This document shows, piece by piece, positions 33,626 to 41,591 of a DNA stretch of 64,000 nucleotides. Position 1 is the first letter of the stretch, and the number at the start of each line of letters is the position of its first letter. The notes beneath the pieces are model-generated. The model worked only from the letters and a program-made list of their open reading frames with translations. It did no database searches and was not told the origin of the DNA. The stretch is from W0P28-013 sp964570565 (GTDB lineage Bacteria > Bacteroidota > Bacteroidia > Bacteroidales > Paludibacteraceae), in the NCBI GenBank assembly GCA_964570565.1, contig CAZMYT010000001.1:378187-442186 (forward strand), given 5' to 3'. Both the position numbers and the translations under genes were made by a program.

Positions 33626-34621
33626 ATGATTAATTACAAAGACTTAGGTTTAGTAAACACACGTGAAATGTTTGCTAAAGCCGTTAAAGGTGGTTATGCA
33701 ATCCCTGCATTTAACTTTAACAATATGGAACAGTTGCAAGCTATTATCATGGCTGCTGCTGAAACAAAATCACCAGTTATTCTTCAAGTATCGAAAGGTG
33801 CTCGTGCTTATGCTAACCAAACTTTGTTGCGTTACATGGCCGAAGGTGCTGTTGGTTACGCCAAAGAATTAGGTTGGGAAAAACCAGAAATCGTGTTACA
33901 TCTTGATCACGGTGATAGCTTCGAAACTTGCAAAAGCTGTATCGATATGGGCTTTTCATCGGTGATGATTGATGGTTCACACCTACCTTACGACGAAAAC
34001 GTAGCGTTGACTAAAAAAGTAGTTGAATACGCTCATGCTCACGATGTAACTGTAGAAGGTGAATTAGGTGTTTTAGCTGGCGTTGAAGACGAAGTTTCTT
34101 CAGATCACCACACATACACAGAACCAGAAGAAGTAGTAGATTTTACGACTAAAACTGGTTGCGATTCATTGGCTATCTCTATTGGTACAAGTCATGGTGC
34201 TTACAAATTTACACCAGCTCAATGTACTCGTAATGCTCAAGGTATTTTAGTTCCTCCTCCATTGGCATTTGATGTATTGGAAGGCGTAGAAAAAGAGTTG
34301 CCAGGTTTCCCTATCGTATTGCACGGTTCATCTTCAGTTCCACAAGAAGAAGTTGATACTATCAATAAATATGGTGGTAATTTGCCTGATGCTATTGGTA
34401 TTCCAGAAGAAGAATTGCGTAAAGCAGCTAAATCGGCAGTATGTAAAATCAATATTGACTCTGATAGCCGCTTGGCAATGACAGCTGCTATTCGTAAAGC
34501 ATTAGCTGAAAATCCAGGTGAGTTTGACCCACGTAAATACTTGACTCCTGCTCGCGAAAGCATGAAAAAATTGTATATGCACAAAATTGTGAATGTACTT
34601 GGTAGCAACGGTAAAGCTTAA
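33626..34621 (+). CDS. fba: Class II fructose-bisphosphate aldolase
   Basis: 331-residue Zn-dependent aldolase that interconverts fructose 1,6-bisphosphate with dihydroxyacetone phosphate and glyceraldehyde 3-phosphate. Zinc-ligand segments LHLDHGDSFE, SVMIDGSHLPYDENV and EGELGVLAG are present, as are SIGTSHGAYKF and the phosphate-binding VLHGSSSVP. Codon choice is more biased than in neighbouring genes, as expected for a highly expressed glycolytic gene. It has its own promoter and a strong terminator. Confidence 0.96.
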   Translation: MINYKDLGLVNTREMFAKAVKGGYAIPAFNFNNMEQLQAIIMAAAETKSPVILQVSKGARAYANQTLLRYMAEGAVGYAKELGWEKPEIVLHLDHGDSFETCKSCIDMGFSSVMIDGSHLPYDENVALTKKVVEYAHAHDVTVEGELGVLAGVEDEVSSDHHTYTEPEEVVDFTTKTGCDSLAISIGTSHGAYKFTPAQCTRNAQGILVPPPLAFDVLEGVEKELPGFPIVLHGSSSVPQEEVDTINKYGGNLPDAIGIPEEELRKAAKSAVCKINIDSDSRLAMTAAIRKALAENPGEFDPRKYLTPARESMKKLYMHKIVNVLGSNGKA

Positions 34622-34642
34622 TTTTTAGCTTACTACATAATG

Positions 34643-34676
34643 AAAAAGGATTTCACCAATTGGTGAAATCCTTTTT
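34643..34676. terminator. Bidirectional terminator after the aldolase gene
   Basis: 15-bp perfect stem (AAAAAGGATTTCACC and complement), extended by CAATTG-type pairing in the loop, with T7 on the + strand; it separates convergent genes. Confidence 0.88.
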
Positions 34677-34706
34677 TTGTGCCATGCACTTATTATGGGG
34701 CTTTAT

Positions 34707-35435
34707 TTATTCATGGCGTACTGAGCCGCTTCCCGATGTTTTGACATCCACCGTAGGATTGCCTGAATAGATAATGTTTCCAGAACCTGTAATGGTGGCG
34801 TTTAAAGAGTTTTGAGCATGAACGTACATGTTACCACTACCCGAAATGAGACATCTTACATCGTTGGCAACTAAATTTGATAAATACATTTTGCCACTAC
34901 CAGTGGTTGTCGCTTTTACCCGATTGGCTGTGCCTACAAAATTAAATGAACCACTACCAGAAATTGTAAGCGTGAGGTCCGTGTAATTTGTGATGGCGTG
35001 TCCTGTGATATTACCACTACCACTGATAATACATTTTTCAACTAATGGGAAAGGACTGTTTAAATCGATGTTACCACTACCTGCAATTTTCGCTTCTTTT
35101 AGTGTGGCAGGCATTACAATGGTTACTTTTGCTTTCGAATTAATAAGTGACGTAAAAGGTTTTGTTTCGATAACGAGTTGGTTGTTTTCCACCTTCACTT
35201 CCCATAATTCAATTAAATTTTCGTAATCAGATAAAATCACTTGTAGCGAATCGCCGGTTGTGATAGTAACATCGGCAGAGGCACTGGTTACAACCGCAGT
35301 AAACGGTGTTACAGCGATAGGTTCGTCCACAATACTACCACGACCAACAGCCCCAAATATGGATGGAGAACAAGAGGTGACAGTCAAAATTAAAGCGAAT
35401 AAAACGACAGCGTTCAAAAAATGTTTTTTGTTCAT
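34707..35435 (-). CDS. Head GIN domain (DUF2807) lipoprotein
   Basis: 242 residues. Lipoprotein signal ending in LTVTSC, then a DUF2807-type domain (about 45-242) built of repeats of about 20 residues, each carrying SGSGN or TGSGK (five clear copies). This is the pattern of a right-handed parallel beta-helix. Proteins of this family are surface or periplasmic and of unknown role. The ATG at 35435 is preferred over one 12 bases upstream because it begins the signal peptide. It has an excellent promoter (35486-35517). Confidence 0.85.
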   Translation of the reverse strand: MNKKHFLNAVVLFALILTVTSCSPSIFGAVGRGSIVDEPIAVTPFTAVVTSASADVTITTGDSLQVILSDYENLIELWEVKVENNQLVIETKPFTSLINSKAKVTIVMPATLKEAKIAGSGNIDLNSPFPLVEKCIISGSGNITGHAITNYTDLTLTISGSGSFNFVGTANRVKATTTGSGKMYLSNLVANDVRCLISGSGNMYVHAQNSLNATITGSGNIIYSGNPTVDVKTSGSGSVRHE

Positions 35436-35485
35436 ACTATTTATCAATTAAAGTGATACTTTTTTCTAATGCAGTCTGGTTAAAA

Positions 35486-35517
35486 CAAATATAGTGCCAA
35501 ACTAATATTTTATCAAA
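35486..35517 (-). promoter_or_regulatory. Promoter of the GIN-domain lipoprotein gene
   Basis: Minus strand: TTTG at 35517-35514, 20 nt spacer, TATATTTG at 35493-35486. Confidence 0.78.
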
Positions 35518-35552
35518 CTGTTGTTATTTAACTAGTTGATAAACAGTCAATA

Positions 35553-35591
35553 AAAACGAAATCTGTTTCGGCAAGAAACAGATTTCGTTTT
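35553..35591 (-). terminator. Terminator of topA
   Basis: 17-bp perfect stem (AAAACGAAATCTGTTTC and complement), 5-nt loop, followed by a T-rich run on the minus strand. Confidence 0.85.
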
Positions 35592-35610
35592 AAGATGAGC
35601 GTTTATCGCG

Positions 35611-37944
35611 TTATTTTTTACCCGCTTTTTTACGTGTTGGTTTTGCTTTGGGTGCGTTAGCTTCGTCCGCCATGATGGCTTTGCAATCGTCCAACGTTAA
35701 GTTGGCAGGCGTCATCGTTTTTGGAATTTTGTAGTTGCTGCCTTTGCAAGCGATGTAGGCACCAAAACGTCCATTGAGTACAAAAATTTCCTCTTCAGGG
35801 AAGTGGTTGATTTGTTTATTTTTGTCTTCTTGGCGTTTCGCTTCAATAATTTCGATGGCGTGTTCGGTGGTCATATCTAACGGATTTTCGCCTTTAGGTA
35901 ATGAGTAAAACGCTTTTCCGTGTTTAATGTATGGACCAAAACGCCCAACAGCAACGACCATATCGGTATCTTCAAACTGACCAACATTCATTGGTAATTT
36001 GAATAGCTCCAATGCTTCTTCCAACGTAATGCTTTCCAAACTTTGGTCTTTTTGTAACGCGGCAAATTTTGGTTTTTCCTCGTCGGTGGCCGAACCAATT
36101 TGTACCACAGATCCAAAGCGACTGATTTTGGCAAATACAGGTTTTCCTGATTTTGGATCGATACCCAATTCACGTTCACCTGCTTTTTTACCAGTCGTGG
36201 CTATCGCTTTTTCAACGTTTGGATGGAATTTTTTATAGAATTGGTCGATATTTTTAGTCCATTCCGTTTTGCCTTCCGCTACTTCGTCGAATGATTCTTC
36301 CACTTTAGCGGTGAAATTGTAATCCAAAATAGAAGGGAAGTGTATGTTGAGGAAATCGTTTACTACAATACCAATATCAGTAGGCGATAATTTCCCTTTT
36401 TCAATCGTTGCTTTTTCTTTCTTAACCTCTTCTTTGATGGTGCCGTTGTGTAGCGTGAGCACGTTGTAAGTACGAGGTTCGTTCACAATTTCGCGTTTAT
36501 CTACGTATTCGCGATTCAAAATGGTAGAGATGGTTGGCGCATACGTTGATGGACGACCAATACCCAACTCTTCGAGTTTGCGTACCAATGAAGCTTCGGT
36601 GTAACGTGGCGGTTTTTGCGAAAAACGTTCTTGTGCTACCGCTTGTTTCAACGTTAACGTCTGTTTTTCCTTCAAAGCAGGCAATAAACCAGCTTGTTCT
36701 TGTTCCTGTTCATCGTCTACTGATTCCATGTAAACACGCAAGAAACCATCGAATGTAAGTACTTCGCCAGTGGCTACAAAGAGTTCTGGATTTCCGCTGA
36801 TACAAATCGTTATATTGGTGCGTTCTACTTCGGCATCGGCCATTTGTGACGCAATGGTACGTTTCCAAATCAGTTCGTAGAGTTTTTGTTCCTGTGCGGA
36901 ACCTGTAATGCTGTGCTCGCTGATGTAAGTTGGACGAATAGCTTCGTGCGCTTCTTGTGCACCTTTGGCTTTGGTATGATATTTACGGATGTGTAAGTAT
37001 TTGTCGCCTGCCATCTCTTTAATTTCGTGGCTGATGGTGCCTAATGCCAAATCCGACAAATTCAGCGAGTCGGTACGCATATAGGTAATTTTTCCCGATT
37101 CGTAGAGCTTTTGGGCAATGCGCATGGTTTGCGACACCGAGTAACCTAACTTACGAGATGCCTCTTGTTGTAAGGTGGATGTGGTGAAGGGCGCAGCTGG
37201 CGATTTTTTGCCAGGATGCTTTTCGATATTATCAATGCTGAAAGAAGCATTAACACACGCTTGTAAAAATTGATTGGCTTCGGCTTTGCTAGTAAAACGA
37301 CGTTTAAGTTCCGCTTGCAATTCGCAGGGCTGACCTTGTGCGTCGATGCCATTGAATAACGCAGTGACTTTATAAGACGCTTCTGCTACAAAGTTTTGAA
37401 TATCACGCTCACGTTCTACCACTAAACGCACGGTAACTGATTGTACGCGTCCTGCCGATAGTGATGGTTTGATTTTGCGCCAAAGTACAGGCGAGAGTTC
37501 AAATCCCACAATGCGGTCGAGTACACGACGCGCTTGTTGAGCGTCCACCAAATTCAAATCAATATCGCGTGGGGTTTCTATAGCGTGTAGAATGGCTGGC
37601 TTGGTAATTTCGTGGAATACAATACGACGCGTGTTTGCTTTGTTGAGTTTTAACTCGTCGAACAGATGCCATGCAATGGCTTCTCCCTCGCGGTCCTCAT
37701 CGGATGCTAACCAAACAACTTCGGCTTCTTTAGCAGCTTTCTTCAAATCGCTTACCAGTTTTTTCTTATCATCGGGAACAACGTAAGCTGGCTTGTAGTT
37801 GTTTTTTAAGTCGATGCCAAAATCTTTTTCTTTTAAATCGCGTATGTGCCCGAAACTGGACATAACCGAATAATCACTTCCTAAAAATTTTTCAATCGTT
37901 TTGGCTTTCGCCGGAGATTCCACAATAACGAGGTTTTTGTGCAT
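35611..37944 (-). CDS. topA: DNA topoisomerase I
   Basis: 777-residue type IA topoisomerase that relaxes negative supercoils. TOPRIM domain at the N-terminus (LVIVESPAKAKTIEKFLG, with the DEDREGE acidic triad at about 94-100). The catalytic Tyr lies in ITYMRTDSLNLSDLAL (about 288-303). The C-terminal region has topo_C_Rpt-type repeats (GRFGPYIKHGKAFYSL and NGRFGAYIACKGSNY) instead of classical zinc fingers, and a Lys-rich tail (KPTRKKAGKK). The start MHKNLVIVES at 37944 is chosen; an upstream in-frame start at 37998 would add 18 residues lying before the conserved N-terminus. Confidence 0.97.
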   Translation of the reverse strand: MHKNLVIVESPAKAKTIEKFLGSDYSVMSSFGHIRDLKEKDFGIDLKNNYKPAYVVPDDKKKLVSDLKKAAKEAEVVWLASDEDREGEAIAWHLFDELKLNKANTRRIVFHEITKPAILHAIETPRDIDLNLVDAQQARRVLDRIVGFELSPVLWRKIKPSLSAGRVQSVTVRLVVERERDIQNFVAEASYKVTALFNGIDAQGQPCELQAELKRRFTSKAEANQFLQACVNASFSIDNIEKHPGKKSPAAPFTTSTLQQEASRKLGYSVSQTMRIAQKLYESGKITYMRTDSLNLSDLALGTISHEIKEMAGDKYLHIRKYHTKAKGAQEAHEAIRPTYISEHSITGSAQEQKLYELIWKRTIASQMADAEVERTNITICISGNPELFVATGEVLTFDGFLRVYMESVDDEQEQEQAGLLPALKEKQTLTLKQAVAQERFSQKPPRYTEASLVRKLEELGIGRPSTYAPTISTILNREYVDKREIVNEPRTYNVLTLHNGTIKEEVKKEKATIEKGKLSPTDIGIVVNDFLNIHFPSILDYNFTAKVEESFDEVAEGKTEWTKNIDQFYKKFHPNVEKAIATTGKKAGERELGIDPKSGKPVFAKISRFGSVVQIGSATDEEKPKFAALQKDQSLESITLEEALELFKLPMNVGQFEDTDMVVAVGRFGPYIKHGKAFYSLPKGENPLDMTTEHAIEIIEAKRQEDKNKQINHFPEEEIFVLNGRFGAYIACKGSNYKIPKTMTPANLTLDDCKAIMADEANAPKAKPTRKKAGKK

Positions 37945-38174
37945 GGTGTTTGTTTTTTGATTTTGAGCTTCCGCTTTTAAAAGTTTGCAAAGTAACAAAA
38001 ACTATTGCTTATGTGCCAAATTTTTAGAAAACTATTTTTGGCTATACACCTTATATAATAGGGAAAAGTGTAGTTGAATAGGTGTATTAACAAATTGTAT
38101 AACAGATTATTGACAAGAATAAAAAAATACTTATAAAAAAGTGTATTTTAGGTGTTAAAATCCGTATAAAATCG

Positions 38175-38182
38175 TAATTTTG
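38175..38182 (+). promoter_or_regulatory. Promoter -7 element for the thioesterase gene
   Basis: TAATTTTG 31 nt before the ATG. The rest of the 269-bp gap from topA is AT-rich with no other recognised feature. Confidence 0.55.
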
Positions 38183-38213
38183 TGAGACTCAAACTTACTA
38201 AAATCCCTATTTA

Positions 38214-38594
38214 ATGGAATTAACGCCAGGCATAATCGCCGAAAAAAAGAGACAAGTAACCGAAAATGATACCGCTTTGCATCTTGGCTCTGGTTCATTA
38301 CCCGTTTTAGCCACACCTGCTGTGGTCGCTTGGATGGAACATTGCGCTACTTGTGTTATCGACTCACAATTACAGCCACGCGAAACATCCGTTGGAACCG
38401 CCATTGATGTGCTTCATGTGAAAGCGTCGGTTGTGGGCGAATGGATTACGTGTCGTGCCGAGTTGGTGGCTATAGAAGGACGCCAATTGCATTTCACGAT
38501 TGTAGCTACAAATACCAATGGAGAACCCGTTGCAACTGCCAAACATACACGTGTGTTAGTGGATGTTGAACGTTTTATGGCGAAGCTCAAATAA
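38214..38594 (+). CDS. FlK-like hotdog thioesterase
   Basis: 126-residue single hotdog-domain protein. The start MELTPGI, then GSGSLPVLATPAVVAWMEHC and TSVGTAIDVLHVKASVVGEW match the fluoroacetyl-CoA thioesterase-like family, in which a Thr, a Glu and a His serve catalysis: Thr and Glu are present in the ATPAVVAWMEHC helix, and the His in VLHVKAS. In most bacteria the physiological substrate is unknown; resistance to fluoroacetate is only shown for FlK itself. Monocistronic by spacing. Confidence 0.85.
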   Translation: MELTPGIIAEKKRQVTENDTALHLGSGSLPVLATPAVVAWMEHCATCVIDSQLQPRETSVGTAIDVLHVKASVVGEWITCRAELVAIEGRQLHFTIVATNTNGEPVATAKHTRVLVDVERFMAKLK

Positions 38595-38679
38595 ATTGTA
38601 TAGCTCATCGTTATAAAACTATCTGTTCTTCTTTTTTTTCGTATTGCTTCTTTTTTTAATCACATTAAACGAATTCACG

Positions 38680-40110
38680 ATGAAAAAATCAATTTATTTA
38701 CTGATTGCAGTGATGTGCAGTGGCTTCGCATTTAGCCAGCCCGCAACCTTAGTGTTCAAAACTACCGAAGCGGTTGATGTTCGCATTTATCAGCCTATCG
38801 ATAATGTGTATAATTCACGAAATCTTATATCTAACGAGTTTCAGTTGAAACCCAACTATGACATCACCTATCGAGTTGATGTTACTGATTTTGCTTATGT
38901 GTTGATAACCTACAGTGATGGTAAAAGTAGTCGTGTGTTGCTGATGCCAGGTGATAAAATGGAGATACTGCACAATCCTCAAGGATTAGTATTTCAAGGG
39001 CGGCAGGCAAAAGGTCAAACAATCATGGAAAAAACCTATGGTCAACACGTTGTAATAGACTCTATTCTAAATATTAATATGAAAAATGGTGTAGATATTA
39101 TAGGAATACATAACGATATTGATAAGTTGATATATCATCCATTTGACCAAAAAATAAAGAAAGCAGTTTCAAAACGTGATATTACAAAAGAGTGTGGCGA
39201 AATTTTAACATTTGATTTTAGGCTTCAAATAACTGACTTTCTTGTTATTCGATATATATCTTTATTGTCAGGGGATTTGGAACATCAACCAACATCATCC
39301 GATTCCGTGCTGATATATCGTGATATTGATTCTATTTATGCCGTTCCTTATTCGCATAAAAATATGTTGAATTTTAGTTCAGGCTATTTCTATTTAACCA
39401 ACTATTATTATCATACCTATATGGGCTTATCCAAGGCGCAGAAGGATAGTTTACTCTCTGGATATTCCGAAGATACATTTGGGCCTTATGCGTTATGGTT
39501 GTTAAGCCCAGAGCAACAAAAAATACCAGCACTATGTGCTTCGTTAATAACTCAATTGAATTATGCTTATGGCGAATATGATATCGATAAAATGTATCAC
39601 TATTTAATGAGTTTAGAACATAAAGACCAATATGAGTATATTTCGCTTGTTGATAAAAAATATAAGGAAAAACAAAAAGAAACATTGCCCAACAAAATAG
39701 TGCAAATAAGTAAAACTGTCAATTCATTCGAACAATTGATAAGTTTACCAGAATTGAAAGGAAAACGATTATTCATAGATATTTGGTCCTTACCTTGTGC
39801 AAACGAATTGATCTATGCTTCTGTAGTAGATTCATTGGCTAAGTTACATGATGTTTCTCTAGTTTACATTTCTATAGATAATCCAGAGGATAAAAGCAAG
39901 TGGGAAAATGTTATCAACCAACGTGATTTAGCAGGCTACCATATTTTAGCTAATTATCAATTTAAAATAGATCTCTGGAAAATTATTTTTAAGAATGAAG
40001 GTGTAGGTATTCCTTGTTATGTTTTTATAGATGAAACAGGTAAAATAGTTACGGTTGATGCACCACGCCCCAGTAGTTACACAGAGCTTGAAAAATTATT
40101 TAAAAAGTAA
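38680..40110 (+). CDS. Exported thioredoxin-like protein with degenerate active site
   Basis: 476 residues. Signal peptide (MKKSIYLLIAVMCSGFAFSQ). The N-terminal about 330 residues resemble the beta-sandwich plus helical region found before TlpA-like thioredoxin domains in Bacteroidota; no named family is certain. The C-terminal domain (about 345-476) has the thioredoxin fold of TlpA/ResA: GKRLFIDIW, cis-Pro segment GIPCYVFIDETGKI. At the active site the usual WCxxC reads WSLPC (369-373): the first Cys is Ser. It therefore cannot form the normal disulfide. The next gene, a small lipoprotein, follows after 5 bp and then the radical SAM gene, so the three are probably one operon. Confidence 0.8.
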   Translation: MKKSIYLLIAVMCSGFAFSQPATLVFKTTEAVDVRIYQPIDNVYNSRNLISNEFQLKPNYDITYRVDVTDFAYVLITYSDGKSSRVLLMPGDKMEILHNPQGLVFQGRQAKGQTIMEKTYGQHVVIDSILNINMKNGVDIIGIHNDIDKLIYHPFDQKIKKAVSKRDITKECGEILTFDFRLQITDFLVIRYISLLSGDLEHQPTSSDSVLIYRDIDSIYAVPYSHKNMLNFSSGYFYLTNYYYHTYMGLSKAQKDSLLSGYSEDTFGPYALWLLSPEQQKIPALCASLITQLNYAYGEYDIDKMYHYLMSLEHKDQYEYISLVDKKYKEKQKETLPNKIVQISKTVNSFEQLISLPELKGKRLFIDIWSLPCANELIYASVVDSLAKLHDVSLVYISIDNPEDKSKWENVINQRDLAGYHILANYQFKIDLWKIIFKNEGVGIPCYVFIDETGKIVTVDAPRPSSYTELEKLFKK

Positions 40111-40115
40111 ACGAC

Positions 40116-40484
40116 ATGACATTTAATTGGAAAAAAAAACTGCTTGGCGGTTTGTGCTTGAGTTCTGTGGCATTTGTGTTTCAGGCGTGTTATGGCCCAC
40201 CGCAAGATTTTGGTGAAGATTTGTGGGTGCAAGGAAAAGTTACCGACAAAACCACTGGACTTCCTATTAAAGGCATCAAAGTGTCGGTAGTGGATAGAAT
40301 GCAATACCTTTATACCAACGAAGATGGCGATTTTTCCTTTTATACGATGCGTGCTGATAGTACGGTGGTGCGTTTTGAGGATATTGATTCCATCGAAAAT
40401 GGCAGTTATGCTTCCAAAGAGATTGTGCTCTCCGATTCGTTGCGTGTGGTTGATTTAACTATTGATTTGGACGAGCTGAAATGA
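40116..40484 (+). CDS. Radical SAM-associated putative lipoprotein
   Basis: 122 residues. Membrane-anchoring N-terminus with lipobox-like FQAC followed by YGPPQDF, then a small beta-sandwich of the carboxypeptidase-regulatory type (VQGKVTDKTTGLPIKGIKVSV, YTNEDGDFSFYT). This matches, from memory, the Bacteroidota family of short lipoproteins that carry a YG-P motif after the lipidation Cys and are always encoded beside a particular radical SAM enzyme. Its last codons overlap the start of that enzyme (ATGA at 40481-40484). It may be the substrate or partner of the radical SAM protein. Function unknown. Confidence 0.82.
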   Translation: MTFNWKKKLLGGLCLSSVAFVFQACYGPPQDFGEDLWVQGKVTDKTTGLPIKGIKVSVVDRMQYLYTNEDGDFSFYTMRADSTVVRFEDIDSIENGSYASKEIVLSDSLRVVDLTIDLDELK

Positions 40485-41536
40485 AACGACGCATTGAACA
40501 ATTTCTGTTTCGGCAATTTCGAGCGATAGAAACTCAACGACACGAACTGAATTATCTATTTTGGGAGTGTACTACGCGATGTAATTTGAATTGTTTACAC
40601 TGTGGTAGCGATTGTGCTAAAGATAGTGCACATCAGGATATGCCGCTGGACGATTTTTTGCGTGCATTGGATACCATTAAGCATCCTTCGCCCAATTTAA
40701 TGGTGGTGTTGACCGGTGGCGAACCACTTTTACGTAAAGATATTGAGCAGTGCGGTCGCGAGATAAAAAAACGGGGCATGCGTTGGGGTATGGTGTCTAA
40801 TGGTTATTTGTACGACGAGCAAAAGCATGCAGCCTTGTTAAATGCTGGACTTGGTGCGTTAACTATTAGTCTCGATGGTTTAGAAGCATCTCATAATTGG
40901 TTGCGTCGTAATCCTAAAAGTTTTGAACGAGCCGATGTTGCGATAGGTTTAGCAGCCAATGCGCCTCGTCTTAATTTCGATGTGGTGACGTGTGTCAATA
41001 GTCGTAATATAGATGAACTGACGGCTATTAAAAATCACTTAATTGCCAAACACGTGAAAGCTTGGCGTTTGTTTACCATTATTCCTATTGGGCGAGCTAA
41101 AGATAACCCCGAACTATTTTTGACCGATAGTCAGTTCCAACAGTTAATGGATTTTATTGTGGAAATCCGCCGACAAGGCGATATAGATGTTAAATTTAGT
41201 TGCGAAGGTTACGTGGGTGATTATGAAAAACGCGTGCGAGATACACCGTTTTTCTGCCGTGCAGGAATCAATATTGGTTCCGTATTGATTGATGGTTCTA
41301 TTTCGGCGTGTCCCAATATCGATCGGTCGTTTGCACAAGGTAATATTTACCACGATAGTTTAGATACCGTGTGGCATACCCAGTTTCAACCCTTTAGAGA
41401 TAGACGTTGGACAAAACGAGGTAAATGTGCTAATTGTAAAGAGTATAAGCAGTGTCAAGGTAATGGCTTTCACTATTGGCATGGTGACAAAAACGAGGTT
41501 TTGGTGTGCCATAATGAACGTCTTAAAATAAGTTGA
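40481..41536 (+). CDS. Radical SAM protein with SPASM-like C-terminus, lipoprotein-linked family
   Basis: 351 residues. The 4Fe-4S/SAM-binding motif is CTTRCNLNCLHC (about 30-41), followed by TGGEPLLRKDIEQ and MVSNGYLY of the radical SAM barrel. The C-terminal part has extra Cys residues for auxiliary clusters: FFCRAG, ISACPNID, CANCKEYKQCQGNG and a final C in VLVCHNE, a SPASM/twitch-like arrangement seen in peptide- and protein-modifying enzymes. Translationally coupled to the small lipoprotein upstream, which makes that protein the most obvious candidate substrate. The reaction catalysed is not known. A strong terminator follows. Confidence 0.9.
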   Translation: MKRRIEQFLFRQFRAIETQRHELNYLFWECTTRCNLNCLHCGSDCAKDSAHQDMPLDDFLRALDTIKHPSPNLMVVLTGGEPLLRKDIEQCGREIKKRGMRWGMVSNGYLYDEQKHAALLNAGLGALTISLDGLEASHNWLRRNPKSFERADVAIGLAANAPRLNFDVVTCVNSRNIDELTAIKNHLIAKHVKAWRLFTIIPIGRAKDNPELFLTDSQFQQLMDFIVEIRRQGDIDVKFSCEGYVGDYEKRVRDTPFFCRAGINIGSVLIDGSISACPNIDRSFAQGNIYHDSLDTVWHTQFQPFRDRRWTKRGKCANCKEYKQCQGNGFHYWHGDKNEVLVCHNERLKIS

Positions 41537-41554
41537 AGGCAGATGAGATATAAT

Positions 41555-41591
41555 AAAAAAGCCAACTCAATCATTTTGAGTTGGCTTTTTT
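41555..41591. terminator. Bidirectional terminator between convergent operons
   Basis: 16-bp perfect stem (AAAAAAGCCAACTCAA and complement), 5-nt loop, T8 on the + strand. Confidence 0.88.

Noticed and set aside
37945..37998. Upstream in-frame start for topA
   Set aside because: The extra 18 residues are not part of the conserved topoisomerase N-terminus, which begins at MHKNLVIVES.
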